This document shows, piece after piece, positions 14,133 through 26,492 of a stretch of DNA of 64,000 bases. This stretch comes from Caprimulgus europaeus (Eukaryota; Chordata; Aves; Caprimulgiformes; Caprimulgidae): NCBI GenBank assembly GCA_907165065.1, contig OU015528.1, positions 20,660,015 to 20,724,014 of the forward strand, given 5' to 3'. Position 1 is the stretch's first letter. Every line of letters begins with the position of its first letter. The notes below the pieces were generated by a model. The model was given only the letters and a program-made list of their open reading frames with translations, was not told the origin of the DNA and searched no databases. A program made the position numbers and the translations under genes.

Positions 14133-14158
14133 CTGCGTCAGGAAGTTACTCAGGATTA

Positions 14159-15653
14159 CTCATCCGCCACAGAACATCGGTAGTGTAGTGAAATAGAAAT
14201 ATTTTACTTAAGCTAAGCTTTTGTGCTGGGAAGGCTCTGAGTGAGTCCACATATGAGCAAAATATTACTCTTAACAGCCCTTAGCTAATAAATTATGGAG
14301 GAATTGCTGTTTTACTTCAGTTCTGCATGACTAGTAATTTTTGTCATGGTGTCCAGCTTCAATATCCAGTGAAGCCACTTCGTAAGTAAAACTCCTGAGG
14401 ACATCCAGTTACTCAAGAGGTACATCTCATTTAATCAGTTAGTTTAGCATCCTTAAAACACAGTTCCATTATTTCACAGGCTGTTATAATGCTTACCAGG
14501 AACCTTTGACCATGGGTGCTGGCCTTCATTTAGAGTTTAAATGACAACAATATGCATCAGGTGTTTGGTATTACATAAAAGCAGCATTTTCTCTGAAAGT
14601 GATTGAAACAAATACTGTAAATTATCTAAGAATGATAATTCTTATCCCAATGGAATATATTTCATAGTAACTCTGCCTGTAGACCAAAATTATTTTTAAG
14701 CAGCATTTAAAAAGACTTAATTTGTTCATTGTCACATTTTCTGATCATTAGTGGAGTTATACACTTACAAAAGATACTAATTTTTGCTGTTATATTTCTG
14801 ACATTTTAATTATTTACATTCTTGTCTGTTAAAGTGGGTCTGTTGTTTCTTTCTGTCAGAGCAAAAAACATGTCATCTAAAGGGTGATTGAAATAACTAG
14901 TGTACCAGAATGCAGTGCTGTGGTTATTACAAGAGGTCAAGTTTGTAGAAGGCTTGAGTAAAACAGTTACAGATAAAGAAAAGAAACAAACTGCATTGTG
15001 TGAGTGGTAAGATCAAATACCCTGCCTGGAAAAGTATTGAAAAACCCCAATGCTGGATTAATCCTCCTTGCTGTTATTGCTTTTACAGTTCCAGAAGTTG
15101 ATCTATTTTAGAGATAACCAGGAAAATTACCTCCTGGAAGATTCAGAAAAAGAGTAAGAGAAATGGTTGTACATGTTTTTTGACCTCTAATAAAAGTCTC
15201 TAAATCAGAGAGTCAGTATACCTTCAGGAGAGTTCACCTCTCTTATGCTTAGCTTCTCAAGGTCATTTAGGCACAGTGCCCTGCCTAAAATCTGTGGAGT
15301 ATCTTAGTCCCGAAATCAACCTACATGTACTTCTCAGTATAGCCAGGCATAGTGCTGCCAAAGGACGCCTGATACTTTGCCTGGTGCTAAACTGTGGATA
15401 ATGTCAAAATGCACACATTTCTGGCCACTGTCCAAGCATAATGAGGATCCTATCACACTCTGCTGGTAAAAGAGTGTGGAGCCATGAATTGTCCCTCTCT
15501 CTTTACAGCTCTTTGGGATATTTTTCTTTTAATACACTGGCTTACTTTTAACTGTTGGTTGATTTGTTCTTAAACTAGTCTTGAGCACCCCTCCCCAAGA
15601 GCTAAACATTGTAGAGAGTGAGTGGGTCATTATCTTTGTGAGGATGAACACTA
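14159..15653. other. Non-coding stretch, nothing recognised
   Basis: AT-rich sequence between a CR1 copy and an LTR fragment. No open frame of note, no tail, and no terminal repeat was seen. Confidence 0.5.
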
Positions 15654-16120
15654 TGTGGATTAACCGCAGCCCTCAACTAAGCACCACCCAGACATCCTCT
15701 CATTCCTACCTCCACCTCAACCAGCAGGATAGGGGAAAGGATCAGAACAGTAAAAGTGAGAAAAACTCACGGATCAAGATAAAAGATAAGACAGTTTAAC
15801 AAGTGAGGGAAAGAGAAAAACAAACAAACAAGTGAGGGAAAGGCACTCAACTCACCAGCTCCTATCAGCAAACCAATGCCCAGCCAACCTCCAAGCAACA
15901 GTTACTCTGGAAAAAGTGCACCACCACTCCCAGGTTTATTGCTGAGCATGATGTTATAGAGCATTGAATATGTCCTTAATCTAATGGGGTCAGCTGTCCC
16001 AACTGTGTTCCCCCCCAATCTCTTGCCAACCTTAGCCTACCCGTTATGGGGGCAAAGTATGAAAGAGAGAAGATGCTGATGGTGTGGAAGCACTGTTGAT
16101 CAATAGCTAAACTATCGGAG
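15654..16120 (-). mobile_element. Old ERVL-like LTR fragment, reversed
   Basis: On the plus strand this begins TGTGGATTAACC and runs into a block with AGCACCACCCAGACATCCTC, ACTCACGGATCAAGATAAA and GGGGTCAGCTGTCCCAACTG. This order of blocks matches the reverse complement of a common avian ERVL-type LTR and parallels the better-preserved LTR at 19.08-19.69 kb. It is incomplete at its U3 side, has no adjacent retroviral coding sequence, and no target-site duplication can be given. A local 16-bp duplication (AACAAGTGAGGGAAAG) lies inside it. It is an inert, old fossil; the family name is inferred from memory of the consensus layout. Confidence 0.75.
15799..15842. repeat. Short tandem duplication inside LTR fragment
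   Basis: The 16-mer AACAAGTGAGGGAAAG occurs twice, separated by a short A/C-rich spacer of AAAC type. This looks like a slippage or patch duplication within the dead LTR. Confidence 0.8.
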
Positions 16121-17355
16121 GATCTAGGCTTTGTTGTATTCAAGTGGATCTAATGGATCCCCTTGAATTGGCCAATGACTCCTATTTCCAGAAAAGTTAT
16201 GGAAATTTCTTTAGGTATTTTTTTAGTTAATTTTTCTTACTGTGCAATTAGACATTACACATGAAGCATTTAAAACTAGAATGGACAAAATACTGTAAAC
16301 ATAAATTCATGCACTGATGTACTACTAACACAAACAGCCACTTGTCCTAATGTGTCTAACCTCGATTTCCACTTCCTGAAGTTTTTTTTATTGTTTTTTT
16401 CAGGCAAGAACAGCAGAAACTGGGGCAGTGGGGTAGACGAAACACAAATTTTTCAATGCTAAGTATAATTTATGGTGCAATAGAAGAAGGAAGAATTCAT
16501 TATTTCAAATCCCTGCACTTAGTAGTAGATATACTAAATAATTTAAATGAGCTATCAAGAATTTTAATTATATCTTTACATTAAAAATATTCTTATGATA
16601 ATTAGTAGGTATGTAAAACACTGCATAAGAGACTACAGCATCATCTTAAATTTAAAGGAGAACTTTGTGACACTTCAAAGTTGCCTTCCTTGAAAGATTA
16701 AATAATTAGAACTGTTATTTATAGGAATAAAACTACTCAGGTATAAATTAAAGCTGTGAACATAATAGATTATTTGATCAAAAACATTACAAATATAACC
16801 TAAAAAGGAACTTTGAAAAAGACTGGTTCAGATACATAGTTGTGTGACAGTAGTAAAAACAAACTTTTTAAAAGAGAATTGACAGCTTTAAAATCTAGGA
16901 CTTCTTAAATATTATTGGAGTTCATCTGAGTCTTCAGCATTCTCATATATGAACTTCTGGATACTAAGAAAGTAAAAAAAAGTTTTTCTGAATTATTTAA
17001 CTGCTGGATTATTTAAATAACACTTCTTCAATAGTGATTATTTTATTTATTTTTATTTTGCAATACTTGTTTCAAACAAATATTGTTTCATACTGGGTTA
17101 AAAAAAAAAAATAAAGCATCTTTGGCCATAGAACTTAAATTTATATTTGTAATTTGAAGTAATTTTTTGTACCAATCCAGTTATAACAAAACTACCTTTT
17201 AACCAAAATCACAAAAGCAGCAAATATTTCTAAGATGCAGAATAATGACAAAGATTGACATTTTGACAACTTCTTTTTGTAATCCAAGATTAGAATACAA
17301 ATATGGTATGTTACATTGCAGTAATGATTTCTGACATTGTTAACACATTTAAGTT
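16121..17355. other. Non-coding AT-rich stretch
   Basis: Very AT-rich with homopolymer runs such as the A run near 17100-17111. No gene or mobile element was recognised. Confidence 0.5.
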
Positions 17356-17409
17356 AACTAAGAGGTACTTATCACTTCCATCAACTAAGAGATACTTGTC
17401 ATTTCTGTG
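17356..17409. repeat. Two-copy tandem repeat, 27-bp unit
   Basis: Two adjacent 27-bp units, both starting AACTAAGAG.TACTT, lie directly before the CR1 fragment that follows. A few mismatches separate the two units. The position, abutting the CR1 boundary, suggests a local duplication made at or near the time of CR1 insertion, but this is inference. Confidence 0.75.
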
Positions 17410-17700
17410 ACAAGGTGACCCACTGAGTGGATAATGGAAAGGCTGTGGATGATTTTTACCTAGACTTTAGTAAAGCCTTTGGCACCATTTCCCACAGCAT
17501 TCTTCTGCAGAAACTGTCTGCTCCTGGCTTAGATGAGTGTATTCTTCACTGGGTGCAAAAATGGCTGGATGACCAAGCCCGAAGAGTCATGGTGAATGGA
17601 GTTAAATCCAGTTGGCGACCAGTCACAAGCGGTGTTCCCCAGGGTTCAGCCAGCTCTAACATCTTTATCAATGATCTGGGTGAGGGGACAGAGACTTTGC
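17405..17700 (+). mobile_element. CR1 LINE internal fragment, reverse transcriptase core
   Basis: On the plus strand an open frame (17427-17726) reads [22 protein letters not shown], then [21 protein letters not shown] and [12 protein letters not shown]. This is the CR1 reverse-transcriptase palm region; the first block carries the first catalytic aspartate area and GVPQGS is the conserved turn. The family usually has VLGPVLF after GVPQGS, which is replaced here by a short ASS, so a small deletion is likely. The FADD box and the whole 3' end are missing, so the copy ends internally. It is a dead fragment with both ends lost. Confidence 0.92.
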
Positions 17701-19071
17701 TCTTTGTTCTTTTGTACACAGCATAGCTGCATAGCCCAACCCCAGAGCAGGCTATCCAAGACATCTGTAAGCAACACTAACTGTTTGACTTTTTCAGACT
17801 GGAAAAATGTTTGTCATGTAAAATAGTCACTTCCACAAGTGTTGTTTAGCTGAGAGCTGCTTCTCAGCATGTCCTGTAGGCCATAATAGTGCCAGACCTC
17901 TGAATGTCTTCTTGGCGTGTCACTCTCTTGCTCAGCATGGCCTTTCATGCAAGCATTTACTAGAGTGGATTACGGGGCAAGCATACAGAACTGAATTGCA
18001 TCTTGGCTTGCTGCATGATTTTACAGGCCCTTTCAAACTGATTCAGCCTTTTAAAGGATCATGAAGAAGGGAAAATGAAATGGAGATTCACATTTCAAAG
18101 AGTGTAAAATACCTCAAATGTCATTGGTGCCACATCTCCAGTGGTTTTAATTTCATAATTGCTGTTCTGATATCTATTCAAAATGATGTGAAAGAACAAG
18201 AATTTGGAATGCCAAAAACATCCTGTGAGGATCAGAGAAAGAACCAAGTTTAGGTTTTCTGACTATTATCACTATCTTCGTAATATTCTGTAAATAAATT
18301 CAAATCCAGCATACCAGTGTGATGGAGGAGGCTTTAGATTTGTGATTCATTGAGAGCAATGTATTTTTAGAAGAGTTTGAAACAACAGAAGATAGGGATT
18401 TCACATAGAGTCGAGGGAAGTAATTTCATGCAATTTATAAGCATGGAAGTAAGTACAAAAATTAGAGTGGACAAATAGGGTTTCCAGGCTGGCATCTTAG
18501 TAACAAAGAGATTTGAAAGTGAGAGAAACATGACATCAATTGGAAGGTGTTTTTTTGTTACAAATTATTTTCTTGCTCTGAAGAGATGTGGTAAGTACTA
18601 CAATAAATGACTGGTCAAAAAACGAAACTTTTAATCAATTCTTACTTGGTTCTATCCAGAATCTTTGTGTGAACTGTCAACAAAAAACCTGAACTGTGTT
18701 GGAGAGACACATCGCATTTATGAGTACCACATATTGGGAACTGAAAGTAAAAAATAACACATGTGAATTTCCTATATCCAGGCTTCTTGTACAAAACCAG
18801 ATTGAATCCTACACTGAAAAAAATATTTTTTTAAGTAGTTGCTGAGATAGAAATTAAATTAATATTCAATAACATGAGTATCTGTCCTTCCAAATGGCTC
18901 AAAATTGCCAATCAGAAAAAGAAGATTTTTTCACAGTAAATATTTTGACCTGATTAGTATATTGTTATGAACAAGGAATACAGAAAATGTAAATATTTAC
19001 TTTAAAAAAAAATCATAAATTTTAAAATCAAAATTTTTAATTATTGTGAATTTTGTATGTGAAGTCTTTAT
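17701..19071. other. Non-coding stretch, nothing recognised
   Basis: AT-rich sequence. No recognisable exon, RNA gene or repeat family was found. Confidence 0.5.
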
Positions 19072-19076
19072 TTCTC

Positions 19077-19686
19077 TGTGGTGGATTAACCTTGGCTGGA
19101 CACCAGGTGACCACAAAGCTGCTCTATCACTCCTCTCCTCAGCAGGACAGGGGAGAAGAAAATAAGACAGAAAATAACCTCGTGGGTCAAGATAAAAGCA
19201 GTTACATAGAAGTGAAAAACAAAGATCATGTGTGGAAGCAAAGGAAAACAAAAGATTTATTCTCTACTTCCCATCAGCAGGTGGTGTCTGACCACTTTCA
19301 GGAAAGCAGGGCTTCAGTATGTGTAGCAGTTGCTCCAGAGGATAAATATCATAAATAATGAGTGTCCCCCCTGCTCTGTCCTCCTCCTTTCTCTTAGTTT
19401 TTATTGCTCAGAAAATGTCATATGGTATGACCCAAACTGATCAAACCCTTTGGTCTGTTTGGGTCAGCTGTCCTGCCTATGCACCCTCCCAAGACCTTGT
19501 GCACCCCCTGCTTACTGGTGGAGGGGGGAAATGTTGGAGAGACAGCTTTGGTGCTGTGCAAGGACTGCTCAGCTGTAGCCATCAGGTAGTAGCCACTACC
19601 AACACATTTTAGCTACCAATACAAAGTGCAGCACTATGAGGGCTGCTATGGGGAAGATTAACTCCATCTCAGCCAGACCTGATACA
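19077..19686 (-). mobile_element. Solo LTR, ERVL-like, 610 bp, with target duplication
   Basis: The element starts TGTGGTGGATTAACC on the plus strand and ends CAGACCTGATACA, so on the minus strand it has the canonical TG...CA ends. It is flanked on both sides by the perfect 5-bp duplication TTCTC (19072-19076 and 19687-19691). Five-base duplications are known for the ERVL class. A reversed polyadenylation signal (TTTATT, 19256-19261) lies at a sensible distance from the 3' end. No gag, pol or env sequence adjoins it, so it is a solo LTR left after recombination between the two LTRs of a provirus. It is an inert fossil of moderate age, the end block being similar to the LTRs at 26.5 and 34.7 kb. 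Confidence 0.93.
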
Positions 19687-19691
19687 TTCTC

Positions 19692-22600
19692 ATAGACATT
19701 CTTTCAAATTTCTCTTGGATACAGGATGTGTCCAGTTGATTGAAATAAAAATGTCTACATTTAAATCAAATCATAAGCATCTACTATTACTTCTAGTCTC
19801 TCAGAATATACCTTTTCTGTAAAACATTTCGACACAGGTCTCACTATGAAATGTCCAGTGAGTTAAATTGATATACTTCATTGTCCTTAATATCAAGACA
19901 GAAAACTACTTAATACAAAGATAGGAAATTAACTAGAAAGTGCATACAGGACAAAAATCGTTACTAACAACAGCATCTTGAATACCTTCACCATTTCACG
20001 CTGGAAGTACATCTCAAATCAACACATGAAACTCATACTCAGTTAATTCTCTAGTAGTAGGACTTATTTTGAACTCTCCTAACATTTTGTTTCTGTGGTA
20101 TGCCTTTTTGGAGCAAAAGTAACGATGTAAACCTAGGATAACACTTGTGCAACCATATGAAATAATAAAAATATGAAATAATAAAACCCAATAGAGTGTT
20201 GAGCCTTCCATGATAGCATACCCCTTCTAAACGTCACATGAATCCACTCAGCTTCTCTGTCTTGAGCCAGACAGTATATAGTCTGCTTCAATCTCAGCTG
20301 TTTCAGGTGCCTACTAGTTGCCTGTCTTAACATTCCAAAATGAACTAGTGTTCATAATATGGTTTTAATCAGGAAAAGAAACTTGTCTTAAAGAAGGCTG
20401 CAGTTGCCTACAACGTCAACAGTTTTATTCCTTAGCTACAATAGATGAAATATCAGTCCTATTGAAGGCAGTAGAAGACCTTATGTCGATTTGAATATGG
20501 CAAAGATTTTATCATAAGCTCAAAGGCCTGTCCAACTGAATGCCTTCTTTGAAGAAAACCCCTCCTTGCCCTAAATATCTACATATATTGCATGTTAGAA
20601 AACTATGTGTAGCTGTGCAAGCTCTTTATACCTTTCCAGGCTACAATTATTTCACTGAATCCAGTGATATAATATTTTAAATATATATAAAGCATAGAAA
20701 ATACATAACAGATCAATACACAGAAAAATAATAAATAATTTGATTCCATCTTTAAGTAGCATAAATTTATAAAATAATGAAAATCTTAAGTTCAGTACAT
20801 ATCTGTAAGGAATTCAGAGAAGGTTTTTTTTTTTTTTTCTTTTTACTGTTGTTGCATGAACAATTGCTTATGTCACATATGGATTTTTAAATAATTTTGT
20901 ATCATTACAACAAGAAGACATTTTATGTGACCCATGAAGTCCTCTATTTATGCAGCTAAGTCTATTTTTATTTGGTCCTGGACCAGATCGCCATGCTTAA
21001 AATGACAAGGTCGTGGCTTGTCATGAAATAATAAAGTTCTATGCAAAACACTTCCAATGAGATATTTCACAAGCTTTCACTTAAGAGAACAGTAGTTGCT
21101 TGTCTCCTTGGAGTTCGGGAATATTTTTTTCTCATTGTTCAATAAGCAGGATAATCCAAAGCAATTGGAAAATATTAATATTAATAAACCATCAAATGTA
21201 GACATTCTGAAATAACATTCTGTGAATAAATCATAGATGAAGTAACATCTTGTGAATAAATCATAAATGCACACATCTGGAATTTATCATATACATTAAT
21301 ACATATATGAATACAGATATATACTTTAAAACATACTGATTTAAAAAAAAAAAAGTTGTAAAAATAGAAGGAAATACTGTCAAAAAAACTATTATGACAG
21401 AACTAAATAATCCCACCATCTATTCTTTCTCTTGATCTTTCCAGATAAAGTGTGACTAACATATATTAGCAAAAGTAGTAAAAACACCAGCACTAAAATA
21501 ATTAATTTCTGATGCAAGATTCTCCCAGTTTCTGTCATTGAGATAAATACTACAATTCAGTAGCACATTTTAAAATGTCTTAAATTTTTTTAGCTCCTAG
21601 GAGTGCTTCAGAGAAACCGGTTCAAAGCCTGAGTCCATAGCGCTTCATGACATCGGTTGACATCATTGACAAAGAATTCCAATTATCTAATTCCAAGAAT
21701 CCTCTTTCTTAATTTATAACAGCATTTTATAGACAGCAGTTTGGTACACAAAGGATATTCTTACTACATTATTGAATAATTGGACTGAGTATACATTGTG
21801 TTTAGAAGCCCTGTCCAAACACCAAAGAGGTGGGCTTCCTGACTTCTTTGAATACACCTATATTTGAATGCCTGTAAGGTGTTTCCATTTCAGATTCTGC
21901 TGTCTATACAGCAGGAAACCCAGCAAGCTTTAAGCTACCTACATCTTCCATCTGCCAGTCTTTTGAACAACATCAATTCCTCACCCTACCCGATATCTGT
22001 ACCAACACAGATGGGATACCTGGGGCTTTGGCTGATCTATACACCCTGCAGGTAGGATGGATCCATGCTGACAGGCACATGAGGTCCAGTTTTTCTCCTC
22101 AGGAACTCCATGGAAGTTTCTTCAAACTTGCCTCTGATCTTGATCCAAGTGTCAAGCCTGAGCGTTGATGAAGGAACAGACCCATGCTCAAAATGGAGAG
22201 GAGATGTTTCTGTTGTGAGACACAACACTACACTGAGGAGAGCTACCAGAGTTACTCCATTTCTCCTGCAAGATGTGAGACAACCTCCTTCAATAGGAGC
22301 CCTGGAGGCAAGATTTATATCTCAATATCTAAACTGCATGTGCAAGTATACTTCACATGTCAGCTTCTTTTCCACTGGCAGTTGCAACAACTAAAAGTCA
22401 TTGAGCATCTGCAATTGAGCATCAGCAACTTTAACCTGTCAGCATAAAGTGACCTGACTTTTGAAAAGCAAAGCAAAATGTTCATTAGCACTCAGTAAAT
22501 ATAGACCATGAAGATGAGTCTCCTTCTGGCACTTCAGACTGCATGACTCTAATTCAAAATGTTCATGCTCTGCCAAAACATCTATAAATACCATAAAGTA

Positions 22601-23933
22601 GATGCATACAAATGCTGAAATAATAAAACAATATCTCTCGAACTATATAAGTGATTATATGTATTAATAAATTTAATTCTTTATTTACAATTAATCAATT
22701 CCATTAATAAAAAAGAAAAAATATTTAATTGAATTGAATTAAGCACAATATTTTCCATTTTCCATTTTAGTTATAGTTTCTATTAAAAGGCTAAATTCTA
22801 TAATAATGTCTTATTCCATCTTTGGAAAGGTAGGACTTTGGTATGATCTGAAGAATCTGTTAATTTTTCCTTCACAAATGCTTACAAATGTGCTGAAAGT
22901 CCCTTAGCAAAAGTACAGTAAGCAGAGCTTCCTCCTAAATTCATATAAAGCCAAAACAAATATGAAGTCAAATTAAAAAATCATATTTCCATTAGCACAT
23001 TTTTTGTTTTTCTTAAAGGTCAGTACAATTACTGTGCACAGTGGTATCTGGAGTGCAATTTTGCTACCAACTGTTTACTGTCTTTTCCTCTTTCTGGTGC
23101 TCTTCAATAAGCTCTCTGTCCTTCCCATCATATGTTCTTTCACAAGGGCCAGACAGGAGGTGTACTTGGCAGTTACATGATCCGTATGTCAAGGCATGGA
23201 ACATATTTTTTTTAGCAATGAACTGTGTCTAGGCACCTGAATATCCAATTTTCATCACTTATCAAATATTTTGCCTGACTAAAAGGAAAGTTAAGCAGCT
23301 GACTACTTGCTCAGCATGGGTTCTGCTTCCTAATTGTTGCCTCTGCTGTCAAAGAACAATTTAAAAAAAAAAATCTTGGTTTTGGGGCAGTTTATTTCCT
23401 TATGCATTTTGTAAATAAAGTCTTTCACTATTTCCTAATAAGAACCAAATGCAAGTCGATCAAAGGGCTATATCCCCATGAAGACATGTGATTCAAAGCA
23501 CACACTGGCCAAAGATCCATTCACAGAGCATTGATCAGAAATTAGAAATAAACTAAAGCCTCTTTGCTACGTAAAGGAAGCGATTTTTTGTTGGCTGCTG
23601 TTCATCAAAGGGCAGGATTATTTTGCTCTTGACAGAGCTTGCCTATCCATCAGACCATATGCATACTTGCTGCCTGATGAGTGCTTTGATAGGAGTTTCC
23701 TCACAGTAACAGAAAACGTACAGTCCCCTCTCCCCGTTTAAAGTTAGAGTGGTCTCCTTAAAGCATATCAATATCAGTAAAGGTTGGGAATTTGGTTGTT
23801 ACTGGGTCCTCTAGGCAGAGCATAGACTAAAATCTACATTTTGTTATGCCTGTTATTATCTTGAAGATTTAATTCCATTTTTAATTCCAGATTTAATTCC
23901 AAAGGTTTCAGTTAACCTTATTTCATAAAAAGG
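19692..23933. other. Non-coding stretch with small tandem repeat
   Basis: No gene recognised. An overlapping pair of short frames near 22110-22447 lies in sequence of somewhat higher complexity but matches nothing I know. A 30-bp tandem duplication occurs at 21.2 kb and a 16-base T run near 20825-20840. Confidence 0.5.
21214..21270. repeat. Two-copy tandem repeat, 30-bp unit
   Basis: Two adjacent units share TGTGAATAAATCATA.ATG and begin AACAT. The second unit is slightly shorter and has a few changes. It is a simple local duplication in AT-rich sequence. Confidence 0.75.
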
Positions 23934-24180
23934 TGTGTTGGGTTAGGGGGACGTGGGGAGGGGGTGGCATTTTTTTGGTAGTGGGAGAAGGGCCACCTTG
24001 GGAGAGTGATAAGCTCCCCTGGTTCCAAGGTGGAGATCCCCCAGCCCAGGCTGGGCCAATGAGCACTAGAGAAATGCCTCTGTGAATCCATATTTGTGAG
24101 GGGAAGGGCTGTCCTGAAAAGAAGTAGGTGTGGTACCTGGAGGAGACTCCATTGACCTGAACAAAAGGCAACTATCGTCG
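23934..24180 (+). mobile_element. Possible LTR 5' fragment related to the 26.5-kb LTR
   Basis: The stretch begins TGTGTTGGGTTAGGGGGACG, contains a G-rich block, and then GGGCCAATGAGC followed by AATGCCTCTGTGAATC. The same order (TGTATTGGGTTTG, G-rich block, GAGCCAATCAGTAACGCCTCTGTG) occurs at the 5' end of the LTRs at 26.49 and 34.66 kb. Similarity is partial and fades after about 24.18 kb, so this could be a fragment of a sister LTR family. No end repeat or target duplication could be assigned. It is old and inert. Confidence 0.5.
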
Positions 24181-26487
24181 AAGTTCAGCTATCATCTCCT
24201 TGGGAATATTTAGTCCCAACTTGTCCCAGTTAGTCCTCCAGTGACTGTTTCTCCAATCTTTTTTCCCCATTCAGATAATGTTTTCTTTTAAAGAAAGGAC
24301 GGATAAAAAGCAAAGAAACTGGAAAGACCTTTCTTCTGTTATTACCTTCCAGTAACTGTTCCACTCAGTGTTTCTCCCAGATCCAATTCAGAACCATAAA
24401 TGACAGATAACCTGTGCATGAAAAGTGTGGCACTTTTAGTATTAGTCCAAGTGATTTCTACCCCAGAATTGCAAAACTTTTTTCTCTTGGGTTGTATATA
24501 CAAAAGGGCTCCTCCTAGCTGCAGTGAACTGGCCCCCCCTTCCCTGTTTGAAGGAGAAAGTTCCTTTGTTTTCTGTAGATTATTTATCTTTATTAATCAG
24601 CCAGACAGTTTGACAGGATGTCTTGCAAACAACGTTAATAGCTTGTAAACCTTTTAATGTCACTATGGAGGCTGCAGTCGAATGACCTATTGTCAGTGGA
24701 AGGCTCAGTTCATTTTCCCATACATAGGGGCACATAACGGGATTCATTTAATGAAGATAAAAGAAAGTTCTAGATCTTGTAGCAAACACCATGAGCTACC
24801 TCCAGAGCATAAAAATTACAAGCACATCACAATGATTTGGAAAGAATTTTACAACTTGCTGTTTACAAATGTCCTTCTCTTGAAGAATCTTAAGCAAACA
24901 CTTTACTGTGAAGAGACAAGAGAAGGCAGTGATTTCAGTAACAATTCTCAAGTGTCTATAGACAGTTGTAGGAGACCACAGAATCTTAAAAGTTCTTCTA
25001 GTCCATCTTCTCTTCCAAGGCTAGAAGAAAGGCAGCTTAATTAATATTACATGTCTCTGTTCTTGGAGAGAACATCCTGAGACAGAGACTCACAGCCAAG
25101 CTAGTCTCCCACTTATCTGTCCTTAGTGTTGCAAAGCTTTGCTTGTGCAAAATCAAATGTCTCCATCTGTTCTTTAAGCCTTTTGCCACGTGTTCACTAT
25201 CTCCAGTGAACAAAGAGAACACTTTCCTGTTTGTTTTTTGTGTATTCAGAGTCCATTGCCAAACCTTCCTACAGTTTTTGCCTCTCTACATTAAATACAC
25301 CTCTTCACTTTTCTCCTTCACAGGAATTTTTCAGCAAAACACATAAAAAAAGGAATTTCTATCTTGCTAACAGTCTCATAATACCAACTGTAAGACTATA
25401 TAGCCTGGTTTTGCTGGTTTTACTTGGAAATATTTCAACTGCTGCATCCAGTTGGAATGTCTTAGCTTGGTTTAGCTAAATTTCTTTCTACTTTTCCTCC
25501 TTTTATCTTTTAAAGTATATGCCTATTTTTCTGCTGCTATTAATAACCATGCACACAATTGTCCTATCATAAACATTACCCAGATGTCACCTGTAATAAG
25601 CTGTATTTTAGTCTAATTTGTGCTTAGATCTCAGATCCTTTTCAAAGTAGCTGTTACTATCAAGAAAATTTTCCAGCTATTTAAATTAAGAAACAAAAAA
25701 AAGAGGTAGAAAATGTGATTCGTTTAGAAAGTGAAATATATACATTTTGATGTTCTGTGATGCTTACTAACATAAAAGGGACAAGACAAGCTCCTTGCTG
25801 ATGTAATACTGGAAATCTTACTGAGTTATGTCATAGTTTAGGCAAACTTTGGCTTAGTAATTTTAAAAGATGAAGTAAATAAAGCCAAGCACTCTTTATT
25901 TAGAACATTCTCTTGAGTAGAGATGGATAGGTTGCAACATGCATTGCCACTGATGATAATGAGCAACACTATTCCCATTCCAAGTGATAAAAATTTTGAA
26001 GAAAAGTTCTGAGGAAAATAATACACAATTTTACAGTTTTGACAGTCAAAAATTTAAAAGAAAACAAATATAAAAGTAGCTCAAGATAAAATGGAAATAA
26101 GAGTTCTATGTAACATTTTACTTATATGTCCTTAGCATTCTCTCCTAGTTTTGCATTTAGGCCAGTTTCTGTCATGATAGGAGAGAGACTTAAACGAAAT
26201 TTGAAAGTCAAGACATATCAAAGGGCATCTGAGATGTTTCAAGGCTATCCCCTTAAAAAGTAAATGTGCAAAGAATATACATGTGTATTTGGTGTATAAA
26301 TGAATTAAAGTATACTTAAAATTAATTCCAATAAATTATACAGTCTTTCCCATTTTTAAGAATGTTATCCCCTGAAATGAAAAGCCTGCTTGAAACAAGT
26401 GATACAATGTATTTCTGAATTAGGTTGATTTCAAACTTATTTCTCCAATGTGAAAGTTTTTTTAGGACTATTATAGTCTGTTCTGTA
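24181..26487. other. Non-coding stretch, possible very old CR1 piece
   Basis: No gene recognised. The 120-codon open frame at 24682-25044 matches no family I know. The segment listed separately at 24.98-25.33 kb may be a worn CR1-type remnant. Confidence 0.45.
24980..25330 (-). mobile_element. Possible ancient CR1-like 3' remnant
   Basis: The order of short blocks on the plus strand (CACAGAATCTTAAAAG, then TTTTGCCACGTGTTCACTAT, then AGTGAACAAAGAGAACAC, then CACTTTTCTCCTTCA) resembles the reversed 3' portion of ancient amniote CR1 elements. Identity is low and no single block is decisive. It would be an inert remnant much older than the CR1 copy at 11.8 kb. Confidence 0.3.
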
Positions 26488-26492
26488 GAGTC

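Larger units (their letters stand above)
11800..14158 (-). mobile_element. CR1 LINE, 5'-truncated, ORF2 remnant plus 3' end
   Basis: This is the largest CR1 copy in the window, about 2.36 kb of a ~4.5-kb family. On the minus strand it reads, in order: the C-terminal part of the endonuclease (14132-13776, with PDLILTNKEWLVGDMKV), the linker (13772-13380), the start of reverse transcriptase (13337-13104, with GEVPEDYKIANVTPVFKKGK), the palm region, and the C-terminal domain (12586-12014, with [18 protein letters not shown]). It ends in the 3' untranslated region and four AATCACAG units (11800-11831 on the plus strand). The reading frame is broken by in-frame stops near 13775 and 13379 and by a frameshift near 13150. 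The catalytic FADD box reads FADG at 12677-12691. It cannot make active enzyme. It is moderately old, since long frames survive. Confidence 0.96.

Noticed and set aside
24682-25044. 120-codon plus-strand open frame as a possible gene
   Set aside because: No family recognised, no coding-like composition or splice context, and it ends in a possible worn CR1 segment.
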